Origin: Elmis aenea
Taxonomy: Eukaryota; Arthropoda; Insecta; Coleoptera; Elmidae
Length of the DNA stretch: 64,000 bases
Assembly: GCA_947652605.1 (NCBI GenBank)
Contig: OX393582.1
Span: 15,152,544 to 15,216,543 of the forward strand
Direction: 5' to 3'
Below are positions 9,820 to 19,688 of the stretch, one piece after another. The position numbers were made by a program, and so were the translations under genes. Positions within the stretch are counted from its first letter, which is position 1. Each line of letters starts with the position of its first letter. The notes under the pieces are model-generated. The model searched no databases, had not been told where the DNA came from, and saw nothing but the letters and a program-made list of their open reading frames with translations.

Positions 9820-11587
9820 CAGTGAGCTCGCGTTATAAGCAACTAACGGCGGCCAATTCTGATCTAAAAGTTGCTTATAACGTGAAAGTTGCTTATATGA
9901 TAGAAATAGAAACGATTCGATTTTTAACATAAATAAATCTTGTTTTTAGTAGTAAAACTAAAAATAAAAGTTTACACCATAACAACGCGATCGTGGTCGC
10001 GTTGCTATGGTGATCTGTACGTACCTATGTCAAACGAAATACGCGCGTGCCACGTACGTTTAGTCGTGATCTATGTACCTACTTGTACATCTCTCAAATA
10101 AAAAAATATGATGTGATTTCATAAATTGAACTTGATGGGCTTTGGTAAATTATATAAAGCCAAAAAATGTTAGTAATTTCACCTACCAGTTTATTATATT
10201 ATTATACAGCGTCATTCAAAAAGTCTGCAACAAATTTTTTTTATTATTCATTTCTCAAAAAATGTATTACTGATAAAAGTTGGTGCATGGTCTAAAATTA
10301 ATTTAAGGGCAAAAAAAGTTTGATAAAACGTCATAGAACACTAGATTTTACCGATTTTTGAAATATTTGTAAGTGTAAAGGGCCCTTATTTAAGAGTTTA
10401 AAAAAATGTGTAGGAAAAAAGTTATGTAGAATCCAAAACTAAGTCTAGATTTAAATTTTGACGGTCAAATTCAAATTTTTATTTTTTAAGAAATTTTAAC
10501 ATTCAAAAAGTCTGCAACAAATCGAAAAGTTTTTTATTATCGATTTTTCTGAAAATTTTATTCCTAATGAAGTTGCTATATGGTCTAAATCTAATTTTAA
10601 GATGAAAAAAAATTAATAAAAAGTCATATGACACTAGATTTTAATGGTTTTTGATTTTTTGAATGTTAAAATTTCGTAAAAAATAAAAATTTGAATTTAA
10701 CCCTCAGAATTTAAACCTAGTTCGGTTTTTAGATTCTTAATAACTTTTTTCGATTAAAATAAAATTTTCCATTTGTTGCAGACTTTTTGAATGTTAAAAT
10801 TTCTTAAAAAATAAAAATTGAAATTTGACTGTCAAAATTTAAATCTAGCCTTATTTTGGGATTTTTAAAAACTCTGTCCATCATTTTTTTTGTATCTCTT
10901 AAAATATTTCAAAAATCACTAATATCTGGTGTCATATGATTTTTTATTGAACTATTTTCATCTTAAAATTAGTTTTAGACCATGCACCAACTTTTATCAA
11001 GAATACAATTTTCTGAGAAAAAAATAATAAAAAACTTTTCTATTCGTTGCAGACTTTTTGAATGACGCTGTATATTAATAATCTCCTAAAAATAAAATGA
11101 TTGTTAAAAAATCTATTGTTAATCTAGATTTCACACGATATTTTACTGCCCTTTTAAATAACCTGAATGAAAAAAACTGAAAGTGCTATATCACTCAAAA
11201 TTTTCCTAGAAATGTAAATATTTTGAAAACTGTTGACTTTAGACCCATATAACCTTTTACATTTATTAAAGTAAATTTTAAGAAAAATTCAAAAATGTAA
11301 AAATATACAGATGTTCTATTTAAAATTTCAAAGTTTGAGTCCGTTTCCGGTTGAACCGGAAGTCGTATTGCAACCTTAATATTTCCATCGAATCCGAAAA
11401 ATTCCATAACGCTCAGATACAAAATTTCATTGTTATATCTGCAATAGTATTTTAGATATTTGTATTTTTAACTGTCACACTGACAGTTGCTTATATCGTG
11501 TACTCCGATACGATAGTTGCTTATATCAAGTGTTGCTTATAACGCGAGTTGCTTATATCGTGGGTTGCTTATAACGCGAGCTCACTG
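9820..11587. mobile_element. pogo/Tigger-like MITE with subterminal repeats, TA target
   Basis: Perfect terminal inverted repeat CAGTGAGCTCGCGTTATAA at 9820 with its complement ending at 11587; both ends are flanked by TA. Subterminal copies of GTTGCTTATA occur three times near the left end and five near the right, in both orientations. The CAG ends plus TA duplication fit the pogo/Tigger group. No transposase is seen. An unrelated foldback element (10207-11070) sits inside. Confidence 0.82.
10207..11070. mobile_element. Foldback element (family E) nested in the pogo-like MITE
   Basis: Ends CAGCGTCATTCAAAAAGTCTG and its complement, flanked by TA on both sides. The motif AAAAAGTCTGCAACAAAT is also repeated internally at about 10506 and, inverted, at about 10780. 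A related copy is at 21465-22518. No coding potential. Confidence 0.82.
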
Positions 11588-11639
11588 TATAACTAAAGAC
11601 TAAAGGTCTATTTCTTACAAGATATTAATTTGTTGTAAA

Positions 11640-12055
11640 CAATTGTTGGGGTGACCATCCATCCCGGTTAAGTACTGTCCCGGTGTCCCGAAAAATGAAT
11701 TAGTCATGTGAACTTGCGTCTGTATGATTATAATAAATGTTTAATAAATAAAACTGAATTTATATTTATAGTTTTAAATTGAATTATTTTTCAAATTATA
11801 TTGCTACTTAAATTAGACAACAAAAACTGTATGTACAAAAAATTGTGGTATTTGGGTCATTACTTTTTTGTAAATTTTGAAAATCATTAAATTTATACTT
11901 CCCATTTACGAAACAATGGCATAATCAAAGGGGAAGGAAAAGTAATTTCAATTTCACCCATTAACACTAAAAATATATATTATACTTCTGTTATTGTTCA
12001 AATTTTATGACTTTATTACTTTTAAAATGGTTATTTAAAAGTTATGTTATTTAAA
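11640..12055. other. AT-rich spacer, no gene seen
   Basis: No extended open frame, splice-flanked exon or clear repeat end was recognised here. It lies between the pogo-like MITE and a LINE fragment. Confidence 0.5.
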
Positions 12056-12059
12056 TATT

Positions 12060-12600
12060 TTGATGTTATATTTTGTAACAATCTCGGACCCGGAGTTCGT
12101 CAAGATCTTTTTTACTACTTCCATCCATTTCTTTCGTAGTCTTCTTCTCCTTCTTTTTGAGTCCGCTTCACTATCTAGCACTAGTTTTGTTACTTTACCT
12201 TCAGGTAATCTGGTGATATATGCAAGCTATCATAATCTTTGGATTTTTGCCACAGTTTTTATATTAGTTTGTCCATATATTTCCATAATTTCTTTCTTTG
12301 ACCGTCTTCTCCATATATCTCCCTTCTTGATTCCCCCATATATTCTTCTAAGTATCTTCCTCTCCCATATTTCTATTAAAGATATAAGTTTCACAAACAT
12401 AGAGAACAGTCGGTCGATAACTGTTCGATACACTCTACATTTTGCGTTTAAGTGATACCTTTTTTGATTTCAGCATTATTGCTAACACTCCGGCACTTTT
12501 ACTTCCTTTGGCTATTCCCTTATCTATTTCTTCATTTCTGTTAATGTTACCCCCAGGTAGTCAAAATTGTTCACTATCTCAAAATTATACTGATGCTCTG
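12060..12600 (-). pseudogene. LINE reverse transcriptase C-terminal fragment
   Basis: The minus strand reads FDYLGVTLT, then KRKM, then WERKILRRIYGGIKKGDIW and RRSKKEIMEIYG, ITRLPEG and RRRRRLRKKWMEVV. These are hallmarks of the C-terminal region of RTE/jockey-like LINE ORF2 (YLG, ERKILR-IYG, and the basic RPRKRW-like tail). Frameshifts and stops break the frame, so it is dead. Confidence 0.75.
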
Positions 12601-12796
12601 CACTTGTAACTTATTATTATAACACACAAACAATTTAAGATATTGAACAGGCCGAACAGTTCCTTTAAAATTATGATATATTTTCTTTATGTATGATTAT
12701 AATATTTCAAAATATTATAATATTCATATTTTTATTTTGACTTTTTATAGCCAAACGGGGGTAACCATAGATAAAGGGTACGCAACCATGGAAACC

Positions 12797-12834
12797 TTCA
12801 TTCATAATCCGCTGCGCAGCGTATTATGAATGAA
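12797..12834. repeat. 38-bp near-perfect palindrome
   Basis: The arms ttcattcataatccgctg and cagcgtattatgaatgaa are centred on gctgcgcagc, with one mismatch pair. It is immediately followed by a second inverted repeat. Confidence 0.85.
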
Positions 12835-12835
12835 A

Positions 12836-12925
12836 CCCAAGCCGTGTAGGTGGCGTGTAAGTCTGTTGGATTATAAATGAAGTTAGGTCATGAACGCAAC
12901 ATACACGCCACCTACACGGCTTGGG
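12836..12925. repeat. Inverted repeat, 24-bp perfect arms, 42-bp loop
   Basis: cccaagccgtgtaggtggcg starts at 12836 and its exact complement ends at 12925 (arms 12836-12859 and 12902-12925). The arms are GC-rich against an AT-rich background. The string cggcttggggttca recurs at about 9618, so it may be the ends of a small mobile element. Confidence 0.8.
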
Positions 12926-13088
12926 GTTCAACTATTTTCAATGAAACAAGTATTCGATTCTGCCCATAAGAGTGCAAACACCGTGATCAAATCACAATGA
13001 AAATTAGTACCTACAAGTACCTACTGCCTACCCGCCTACGTAAAATGCATATACCAAACGTGTACTAAACGATGGGTATAGTTTATAC

Positions 13089-13290
13089 CAGCGTTTCTCA
13101 AACTATGGGTCGTGATTAAAAATATGTACAAAGAAAAATAAAAATTTAAATTTCTGTTTGAAAATGCTTTAAAATGATGTTTCTAAAAAAAAAAATTCTT
13201 GCGGGGATGGACAGCTTCTCCCCTATGGTCGTACTCTCATTTCTAGAAAATTATTTGGGGAGCGTGTTTAGAAGTTTGAGAAACGGCCAG
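13089..13290. mobile_element. hAT-like MITE remnant
   Basis: Left end CAGCGTTTCTCAAACT follows GTTTATAC (13081-13088). The right side has the matching agtttgagaaac. This resembles the common hAT end CAGTGGTTCTCAAACT. No matching target duplication was found at the right, so the boundary is approximate. Confidence 0.5.
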
Positions 13291-13440
13291 TGAACGTCGT
13301 AATTCGGAAAATCCCTGACTCGGTCTCACACTTTGATGTTGATAGTTTATCGCAAGCTAGTCCACTTGTGTATGTTCTGTGACCTAGTCAAACCAGTCCA
13401 GAACACAACAATTTGATACACATTATTTGTGATCTGTGTT

Positions 13441-14200
13441 AAAATAAATTTTTGAGAAATTTATGTTTATTTTACACGGTTTTATTTTAAATTTGTATTT
13501 AATGTTTTAAAAATGGCTTTATGACAAATTTATATTAATTTTTTTACATATTTTAATGAGAAAATTATATTCATTTTGACATATTGTACTTACTTTTAAT
13601 AACTTTTTTTTAAATGGTTTTATTAGAAATTTGTATAAATTCTTTGCACATGGCTTTATGACAAATTTATATCAATTTTGTACATACTTTTATGAGAAAA
13701 TTATTTTGTACATACTTTTGAGATTACTGTTTTAAATAAGCAAAACAGAATGCGTTATTGTGTCAACCTGACAAATTCAGTCATTATACTTTTAAAAAAT
13801 CTGCCAAGTAACGTAAGTTCTGTTAAAGCGTAAAAGTGGGATAACAGTAGACGATAGCCCACAAAAAAAATTAGGAGCCCGAATTTTTCTCTGTAGAAAA
13901 GAATTATGTAATTTCTGTGATATATTTAAATGTTTTATTTTATATATTTAGATCTATTATCGAAAACAAGAAACCTGACGCTGTAGCGTGGAAAACAAAA
14001 ATTACTACAAGGCAAAACTTGCCAAAAAATTCAATGCATTTCTAATTTCCAAGTCATCATTTAATATCGCGAATACAAAATATTTTTGCGTTTATTTCAA
14101 TTATTTAAAGCCAGAAAACTAAAATGCCATTTTACTATTAAAATTTGTTCTCATTATCATTACAGTGTACGTATTTCAATTAATAATACAACAAAAGTTT
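13441..14200. other. AT-rich spacer, no gene seen
   Basis: Repeated short motifs (gacaaatttatatcaatttt, tttatgagaaaattat) suggest old tandem duplication. No coding evidence was found. Confidence 0.5.
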
Positions 14201-14245
14201 ACTTAAAAACGGCAGGGGGGGGAAATTAGACCCCGACGCCATTTA

Positions 14246-14460
14246 TTGGTGTTTGTTTTAAAAAAAAAACATTGTCCCCGGTATCTACATAGGATATTTG
14301 CGAATTCAACAAATTTCTCAAAAAATGTAATACTTTGTTTTTTCTTGCCAACTGTAACTCTATGCACACAAATACAAAATTCACTGCACTGTGCTACAGA
14401 AAAACAAGCAGAAATGTTGGATTGTGTAATTAAATATTTAAATAAAATTAAGTTTGTGTA
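14246..14460. repeat. Dispersed repeat also at 26508 and 27665
   Basis: The block with catctacataggatatttgcg, ttctcaaaaaatgtaata and ttttttcttgccaactgtag recurs at 26508-26589 and 27665-27770. The string acagaaaaacaagcagaaat also recurs at about 2118. Open frames on both strands here are repeat-derived. Confidence 0.65.
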
Positions 14461-14604
14461 AAGACTAACTGTGGAAATACTGGGATATAATTTCAAAAAG
14501 TTCAATATAGTAAAAATATTTTATTTTTTTTTAGTTTAAATATGTTTTATGTTAATTTAGTTTGATGGCGATTTTTAAAATTTTCATTAAGCTTAGTATT
14601 TTTT

Positions 14605-15060
14605 CTAATGTATGCAATGTCAATATTTAGTGTTTTAAGCTTGTTGACCATTTTTTTGGTATGTTTTCCAGTATTTTTAAAATGTTTCAAAATTCTACAT
14701 ACTGCTATACCTACGTATGAAACATTTTTGTTGGAATGGCTTTTATTAAAAATAAATACGGCTTCCTATCACATTTTGTAATGATCCCTAAAAATTAATA
14801 TGGACTTTAATCTAATGGTGATGGTGATTTGATAGTATTATTTATAATGTATGCAATGTGCAATGTCAATATTTAGTGTTTTAAGTTTGTTCACCATTTC
14901 ATTTGTTATTTTTGTATGTTTTCCAGTGTTTTTAAAATGTTTCAAAGTTCTACATACTTCTTTGCGAAACATTTTTGTTGGGATGTCTGTCATTAAAAAT
15001 AAATACGGCTTCCTAACCCATTTTGTAATGATCACTATAAGAATTAACAAAAATATGGAC
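14605..15060. repeat. Tandem direct duplication of about 245 bp
   Basis: Segment 14605-14814 and segment 14849-15060 share long stretches: tgcaatgtcaatatttagtg, ttttccagt-tttttaaaatg and aataaatacggcttccta. The open frame at 14838-15050 (-) lies in the second copy and is interrupted in the first, so it is unlikely to be a gene. Confidence 0.7.
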
Positions 15061-15402
15061 TTTAATCTAAATTTATTCTTTAAACATTATTTACGCCAGT
15101 GGTCGGGAACTTTTTGAAACAAAGAGCCATTTTAACAAAAAAAACAAAATTTTGAAAGCCTCATTGTTAATTCGCTTTATTTTGTTCTTTGGAAAAATTT
15201 AAAATAGTCGAATTTTTGGGTAATATTTCAATACATATTTCTAAACACAAATTGTACAGATATAAGATCCGAAAAACTCTCACGTTTGCTAACAGTTATT
15301 TTAATTTTTTGTGAGTACAGTAAATAAAACGGCATTGTTTTGAAGATTTTTATTTGAATAAGAAGTAAAATAAGGAGTATAATAGATATGTATAAGTATA
15401 TA

Positions 15403-16988
15403 CAGGGTGTCCCAGTTATCGTGAACACGTGGGGATCTCGTAAACGGTAAGAGATACAAAGTTGGTTGAATGAGTCAAAATGGTCTATGATTTAAGAACA
15501 ACTATTTTATGAAAAAAATCGCTAAACAAATTGACAGTTTTTGCGCTATTCATAAAAAACAAAAACATGACATTTTCGATTTTTGCTTATAACTTGCTTA
15601 TTGGAAATCATACTCAAAATATTTTTTGACATTATTGGGAAACTTTTTCGCATAAATTTGGAATTTGTTAATAAATTTTAGCTATCTTCATTTGTTATTG
15701 TCGTTTTAAAATTAACTTTGTTATTTTAAATCCGGGTTGTAGTTGGCTGCGACACAATTAAAAAGAGATTTTTTTTCTCGTTTTATTAATGTATGGGTTG
15801 TTAGGTTTAGGTTTATCTTTAAAAATAAATAAGTTATTTCAATATTATTGTATTTATTAAGTTTAATCGAAGTGGCCATAGAAAAACAAGAAAAATCATA
15901 TAAACAAACTAGTTACACTTAATTAAACACAAAAACTTAAATAATTTAAGATATTTAATACATTTCATAATAATTTATGATTTTTCAATTACTTCAGGAC
16001 ATGTTTAACGTGTCAGCGATATGCTGGATGCTCAATAGACGGTCGTAACGCAAAACTTCGCGCACACGATTCACGTTTTCGTCGTTTCTGGACGTTGTTG
16101 GGCGTCCAGAAAGGGGTTCGTCGGCGATCTCCTCCCGGCCCTCCTTGAACCACCTCCCGGAGTGTGACCTTGAAATGCAGTCGTCCTTGAAGGCCTCTTG
16201 AAGCATCTGGAATGTTTCGGTTGCATTCTTTCCAAGCCGCACACAAAACTTGATAGCGTATCGCTGTTCAAGCGAACGCTCCAACGCGCCGTGTTACAAA
16301 GTTGAAAAACACACTTCACGCGGAGGTACGTTTTTTCGCTCAGACTGCTCGGAGCAAACCAGCGACCGGCTGCATTGGAAGGGCAGACCCCCCACCACAT
16401 TTCCCGACCCGTTTTACCCCGCTGCGATGGATAGTCGAGTCACAATAAAATCATGCGCATTACTTTCATAATGGACCCTGTATAGCTAGTTTATTTGTGT
16501 TGTGTTGTTTTATTTTTCAATAGCCACTTTGATTAAACTTAATAAATACAATGATATTGTAATAACCAAGTTATGTTTAAAGATCAACCTAACAACTCAT
16601 ATATCAATGTAACGAGAAAAAATCTCTTTTTAATGGTGCCATAGCTAACTACAGCCTGTATTTAAATATTTAAAATAACAAAGTTGATGCTAAAATAACC
16701 CAAACAAATGGAGATAGGTAAAATTTATTAACAAATTTCAAATCTACACAAAAAAGTGTCCTGTTAATGTCGAATAATATTTTGAGTATGATTTTAAATA
16801 AGCAAGTTAAAAGCAAAATACGAAAACGTCATTTTTTTTATTAATAGCGCAACAACTCAAATTGTTTAGTGATTTTTTTATAGAATAGTTTCTCTTAAAT
16901 CATAGATCACTTTGACTTATTTAACCAACTTCGTATCTCTTACCGCTAACGAGATCCCCATGCTGTTCACGATAAATGGGACACCCTG
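15403..16988. mobile_element. TA-flanked foldback element (family A), complete ends, about 0.5-kb arms
   Basis: The ends CAGGGTGTCCCAGTTATCGTG (15403) and gataaatgggacaccctg (to 16988) are both flanked by TA. Arms match from the ends to about 15917 and from about 16488 (actagttac / aactagcta). The centre holds a mariner fragment. The arms carry no gene. A related truncated copy is at 383-966. Confidence 0.85.
15994..16486 (-). pseudogene. mariner transposon fragment: 5' end and N-terminal transposase
   Basis: On the minus strand the fragment begins at about 16486 with acagggtccattatgaaag, a mariner-style 5' end. After an untranslated stretch, ATG at 16284 opens a 96-aa frame. It contains RYAIKFCVRLGKNATETFQML, FKEGREEIADEPLSGRPTTS, NVNRVREVLRYDR and IQHIADTLNMS, then stops. 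These are the paired helix-turn-helix DNA-binding domains of mariner transposases. The whole DDD catalytic domain is absent, so the copy cannot transpose. It is GC-rich compared with its surroundings, hinting at a more recent or horizontally acquired origin (inference). Confidence 0.88.
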
Positions 16989-17209
16989 TATATAATAAGA
17001 AGTAAAAATGTAAAATAAATTTATATTGCGAAAATAATAAGGTCAAATTCCAATGTAAAAATTACTTATTCAAATAATTGTATTCAAACTTACTAATGTG
17101 ATTTTTGGACTTGCATTTCTCAGCCAATTTTTTTTAATTTCGAGTATATTTTATGCATTTTAAGAATAACTCAGCTTTCAAAATTGCAACAGTCAGTCTG
17201 CTCCTATAT

Positions 17210-17950
17210 TTACTTTTAATGCAATTCATTGAAGACAATATTGTTCACAATATAAGTTGAACCAAAAAGTGTCAAAATCTCAAAAGCAAGTTGCCTGGCA
17301 TTTAAATAATTAGTTGGAAAAGAGTTCCAGCATTTTAATATGATGTTCTGTGGTGTTTTCTCCATAGTTGTCTGATTTTCTTCAACCTGTGCTACCATCT
17401 CCTGAAGTTTTTCTATCCAGATACTTTTATTCTGAATTTCCAGAAGCTCTATTTATAGTTCTGCAATAGATATTCCAGGAAAAGCTTTGATGTTTATTAA
17501 TTTCAAATTACACTTTAATGGATATAATGTTCATCATCTCCAGATGTTTGCTAAAATCCTGAAATCTGCTGGTAAATGAGTCTAAAATGAAGGTAATGAT
17601 TTCAGCGAATATTTTACAATCAACTTTTTCTTAATCTAATTTCAATGTATAATTTCTTAAATTTAAAAAAAATACAAATTCATGTCTGGTAATAACTTTC
17701 AAAAACACTTTTAGTTTCTGTTCAAATGTAATGGCTTCTAATAATTTTAATGCTGTGTTACCTTTTCCCTGCAAATTCAGATTCAGCTTATTAAAATGTT
17801 CGGTCATGTCAACCAAAAAACAAAAATTTTGAATCGATTCGGGATTAGTGAGCAGTAAATGTTCTACGTCGTAATTTGTAGAGGTAAATTTTATGCGATA
17901 GCAATAAACAACTGGCATCAACTGCAAAAATTCAGGTGTTTATATTGCAT
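17210..17950 (-). pseudogene. hAT transposase pseudogene (ZBED/GTF2IRD2-like)
   Basis: The minus frame 17631-17927 reads FLVDMTEHFNKLNLNLQGKG and VKAFxxKL-like EAITFEQKLKVFLK, the signature linker of the hAT transposase group related to ZBED5 and GTF2IRD2. Minus frame 17216-17398 reads YLNARQLAFEILTLFGSTYI, matching the C-terminal hAT dimerisation region (K-A--ILS-FGSTY-CE). The conserved Cys-Glu after STY is replaced by VN. Intervening stops and frameshifts show it is dead. Confidence 0.78.
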
Positions 17951-17954
17951 TTAA

Positions 17955-18350
17955 TAGGGGTGGGCGATATATCGATATATCGATAAATATCGATATAATT
18001 TTGATATCGATATATCGAAATATCGATATATCGAAATATCGATATATCGATATATCGGAATATCGATATTCCGACATTCCAATATATCGATATTTTAAGG
18101 GCGAGAAGCTTTTTTTTTTTTTTTAGGTCACCAGTCTCTTTTTTCACTTTTTTACCGACTTTTTTAGCTTCGCGCCGCTTTTATATCGACGTTTCGATAT
18201 GTCGATATATATCGATATTCCGATATATCGATATGTCGATATATCGATATGTCGATATGTCGATATATCGATATGTCGATATGTCGATATATATCGATAT
18301 AATTTCGATATCGATATTCGATATCGAAATTTGGATATCGCCCACCCCTA
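17955..18350. mobile_element. hAT MITE made of TATCGATA arrays, 8-bp TSD GCATTTAA
   Basis: Perfect 16-bp terminal inverted repeat TAGGGGTGGGCGATAT at 17955 with its complement ending at 18350. The target duplication is GCATTTAA at 17947-17954 and 18351-18358. The inside is almost wholly runs of atatcgat / tcgatatg on both sides of a central stretch (about 18090-18185) with no such repeats. The minus-strand frame here (IFRYIDIS repeats) is an artefact of the repeat. Confidence 0.93.
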
Positions 18351-18689
18351 GCATTTAAAGTCTACATACTTTTCATGGATTCACCTGTAAATAATTTTTA
18401 GTTTATTTGTATTAAGCGATAAATTTTGCATTTTTATGTCTAGTTGAAAAAGAACAAAAAAACATGAATTTTCTGATAAATAGTAATAAACAGGTTGTCT
18501 ATTGGGGCACTTTTTTGAAAGTTAAAATTACTAAAAAAGTATTTTAACTTCCAACTTCTACATTAACTATAAACAATTTTTTTAAAGATATTTTTTGTAG
18601 CTTATTAAATAAGTGTTCTTTATTCTTGTGAGTATATCAAAAATTACCAAACTCAAGGTCATATGAATTTGCGCAATTTTTTAATTTAA

Positions 18690-19030
18690 ATTAATTTTAA
18701 ACGAAAAGGACTGGCAACATAATCTGGAGGTTTGGGCAGATACAGTAAGAAGATACAATATGTACATCAATATAAAAAAGACAAAAACTATGGTTTGATC
18801 GATTACTGATAGTTCAGAAACTTGGGCGCTAAAAAGAAAGCAAAAACAAAGAATAAAAGGATGTAGACTCATTGATAAGATCGGCAACAATAAATTCAGA
18901 AAAAGTCTTGGAGTGAAAGACAGAGAAAAAGATGGAAACAAACCTATTATGATGGCTGGGACATCTACTACGCATGCCAGAAAGCAGGTACACAAAAATG
19001 AGAATACAAAGTGAAAAATGGGCTAGAAGA
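18690..19030 (+). pseudogene. LINE reverse transcriptase remnant
   Basis: Plus-strand readings in shifting frames include KTDWQHNLEVWADTVRRYNM, NIKKTKTMV, SETWALKRK, RLIDKIGNNKFRKSLGV and TTHARKQ. These correspond to the end of the RT domain (N-W---N---TK-MV) and the ETW-L / RI-N--IRE-L region of RTE-like LINEs. The minus-strand frame at 18681-18995 is a shadow. Confidence 0.65.
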
Positions 19031-19688
19031 AAGGAAGAAGGTTATATTTGTACACAAATCTGTAACAGTAAAAAGTGGGTTGGCACAGAAACAGGTCTTT
19101 CTAAATAAAAGTTATAAAAAATGTATGAACGTAAAGTATTTATTTAAAGTAAAGCAATTACAATATTTTAATACTAAGAATATTTAAAGGAACATACGGA
19201 TACAAATAAGAAAAATAAAAAATCTATTGACATTTCTGAAATGTTCATTATTCCTTAAAGTGATAAATTATATGTTTGGTAAATGGTCTTGGTTAAGTCC
19301 CGAGCACCATTGTACAAAATCAAAAGTTGCTGATCAGTTAAATCAAAGAATGTTTGTAAAAGTACATAATTTGGACCCATATAAAATCATTGCATCAAGC
19401 CTTTTATTTGTAACTAAAAACCATTGGTACAAGTTATACAACAAATAACTGATACTAATAGGAAATATTATCTCTACAACGAACAAAACTTAATTCTAAA
19501 ACCCCACATGATACATGATACATGATGAATAATGGTTTATACTAAAACAAAACGACTATTCTAAGTATGAGATACTAAATCTGATAAGATTAAGCTAATC
19601 TGACAATAAAAAAATGAATAATGCCAAGTTAAAAAAAAAATATATATAAATATTTAACACGTTCGAACAAAACTCATTGAAAGTAGAA

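Larger units (their letters stand above)
15087..17950 (-). mobile_element. Dead autonomous hAT transposon, interrupted by nested elements
   Basis: The end CAGTGGTCGGGAACTTTTTG at 15087 is a typical hAT terminus. Further in lies the hAT transposase pseudogene (17210-17950, minus). The foldback 15403-16988 was inserted into it later, and the hAT MITE 17955-18350 borders or splits its other end. The far end was not located. Confidence 0.6.

Noticed and set aside
12060..12455. 131-aa hydrophobic plus-strand frame resembling a membrane protein
   Set aside because: Antisense of a LINE C-terminal coding fragment.
16071..16471. Additional frames of 73-109 aa
   Set aside because: Out-of-frame readings of the GC-rich mariner 5' region.
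17932..18147. Frame with IFRYIDIS repeats
   Set aside because: Translation of the TATCGATA array inside a MITE.
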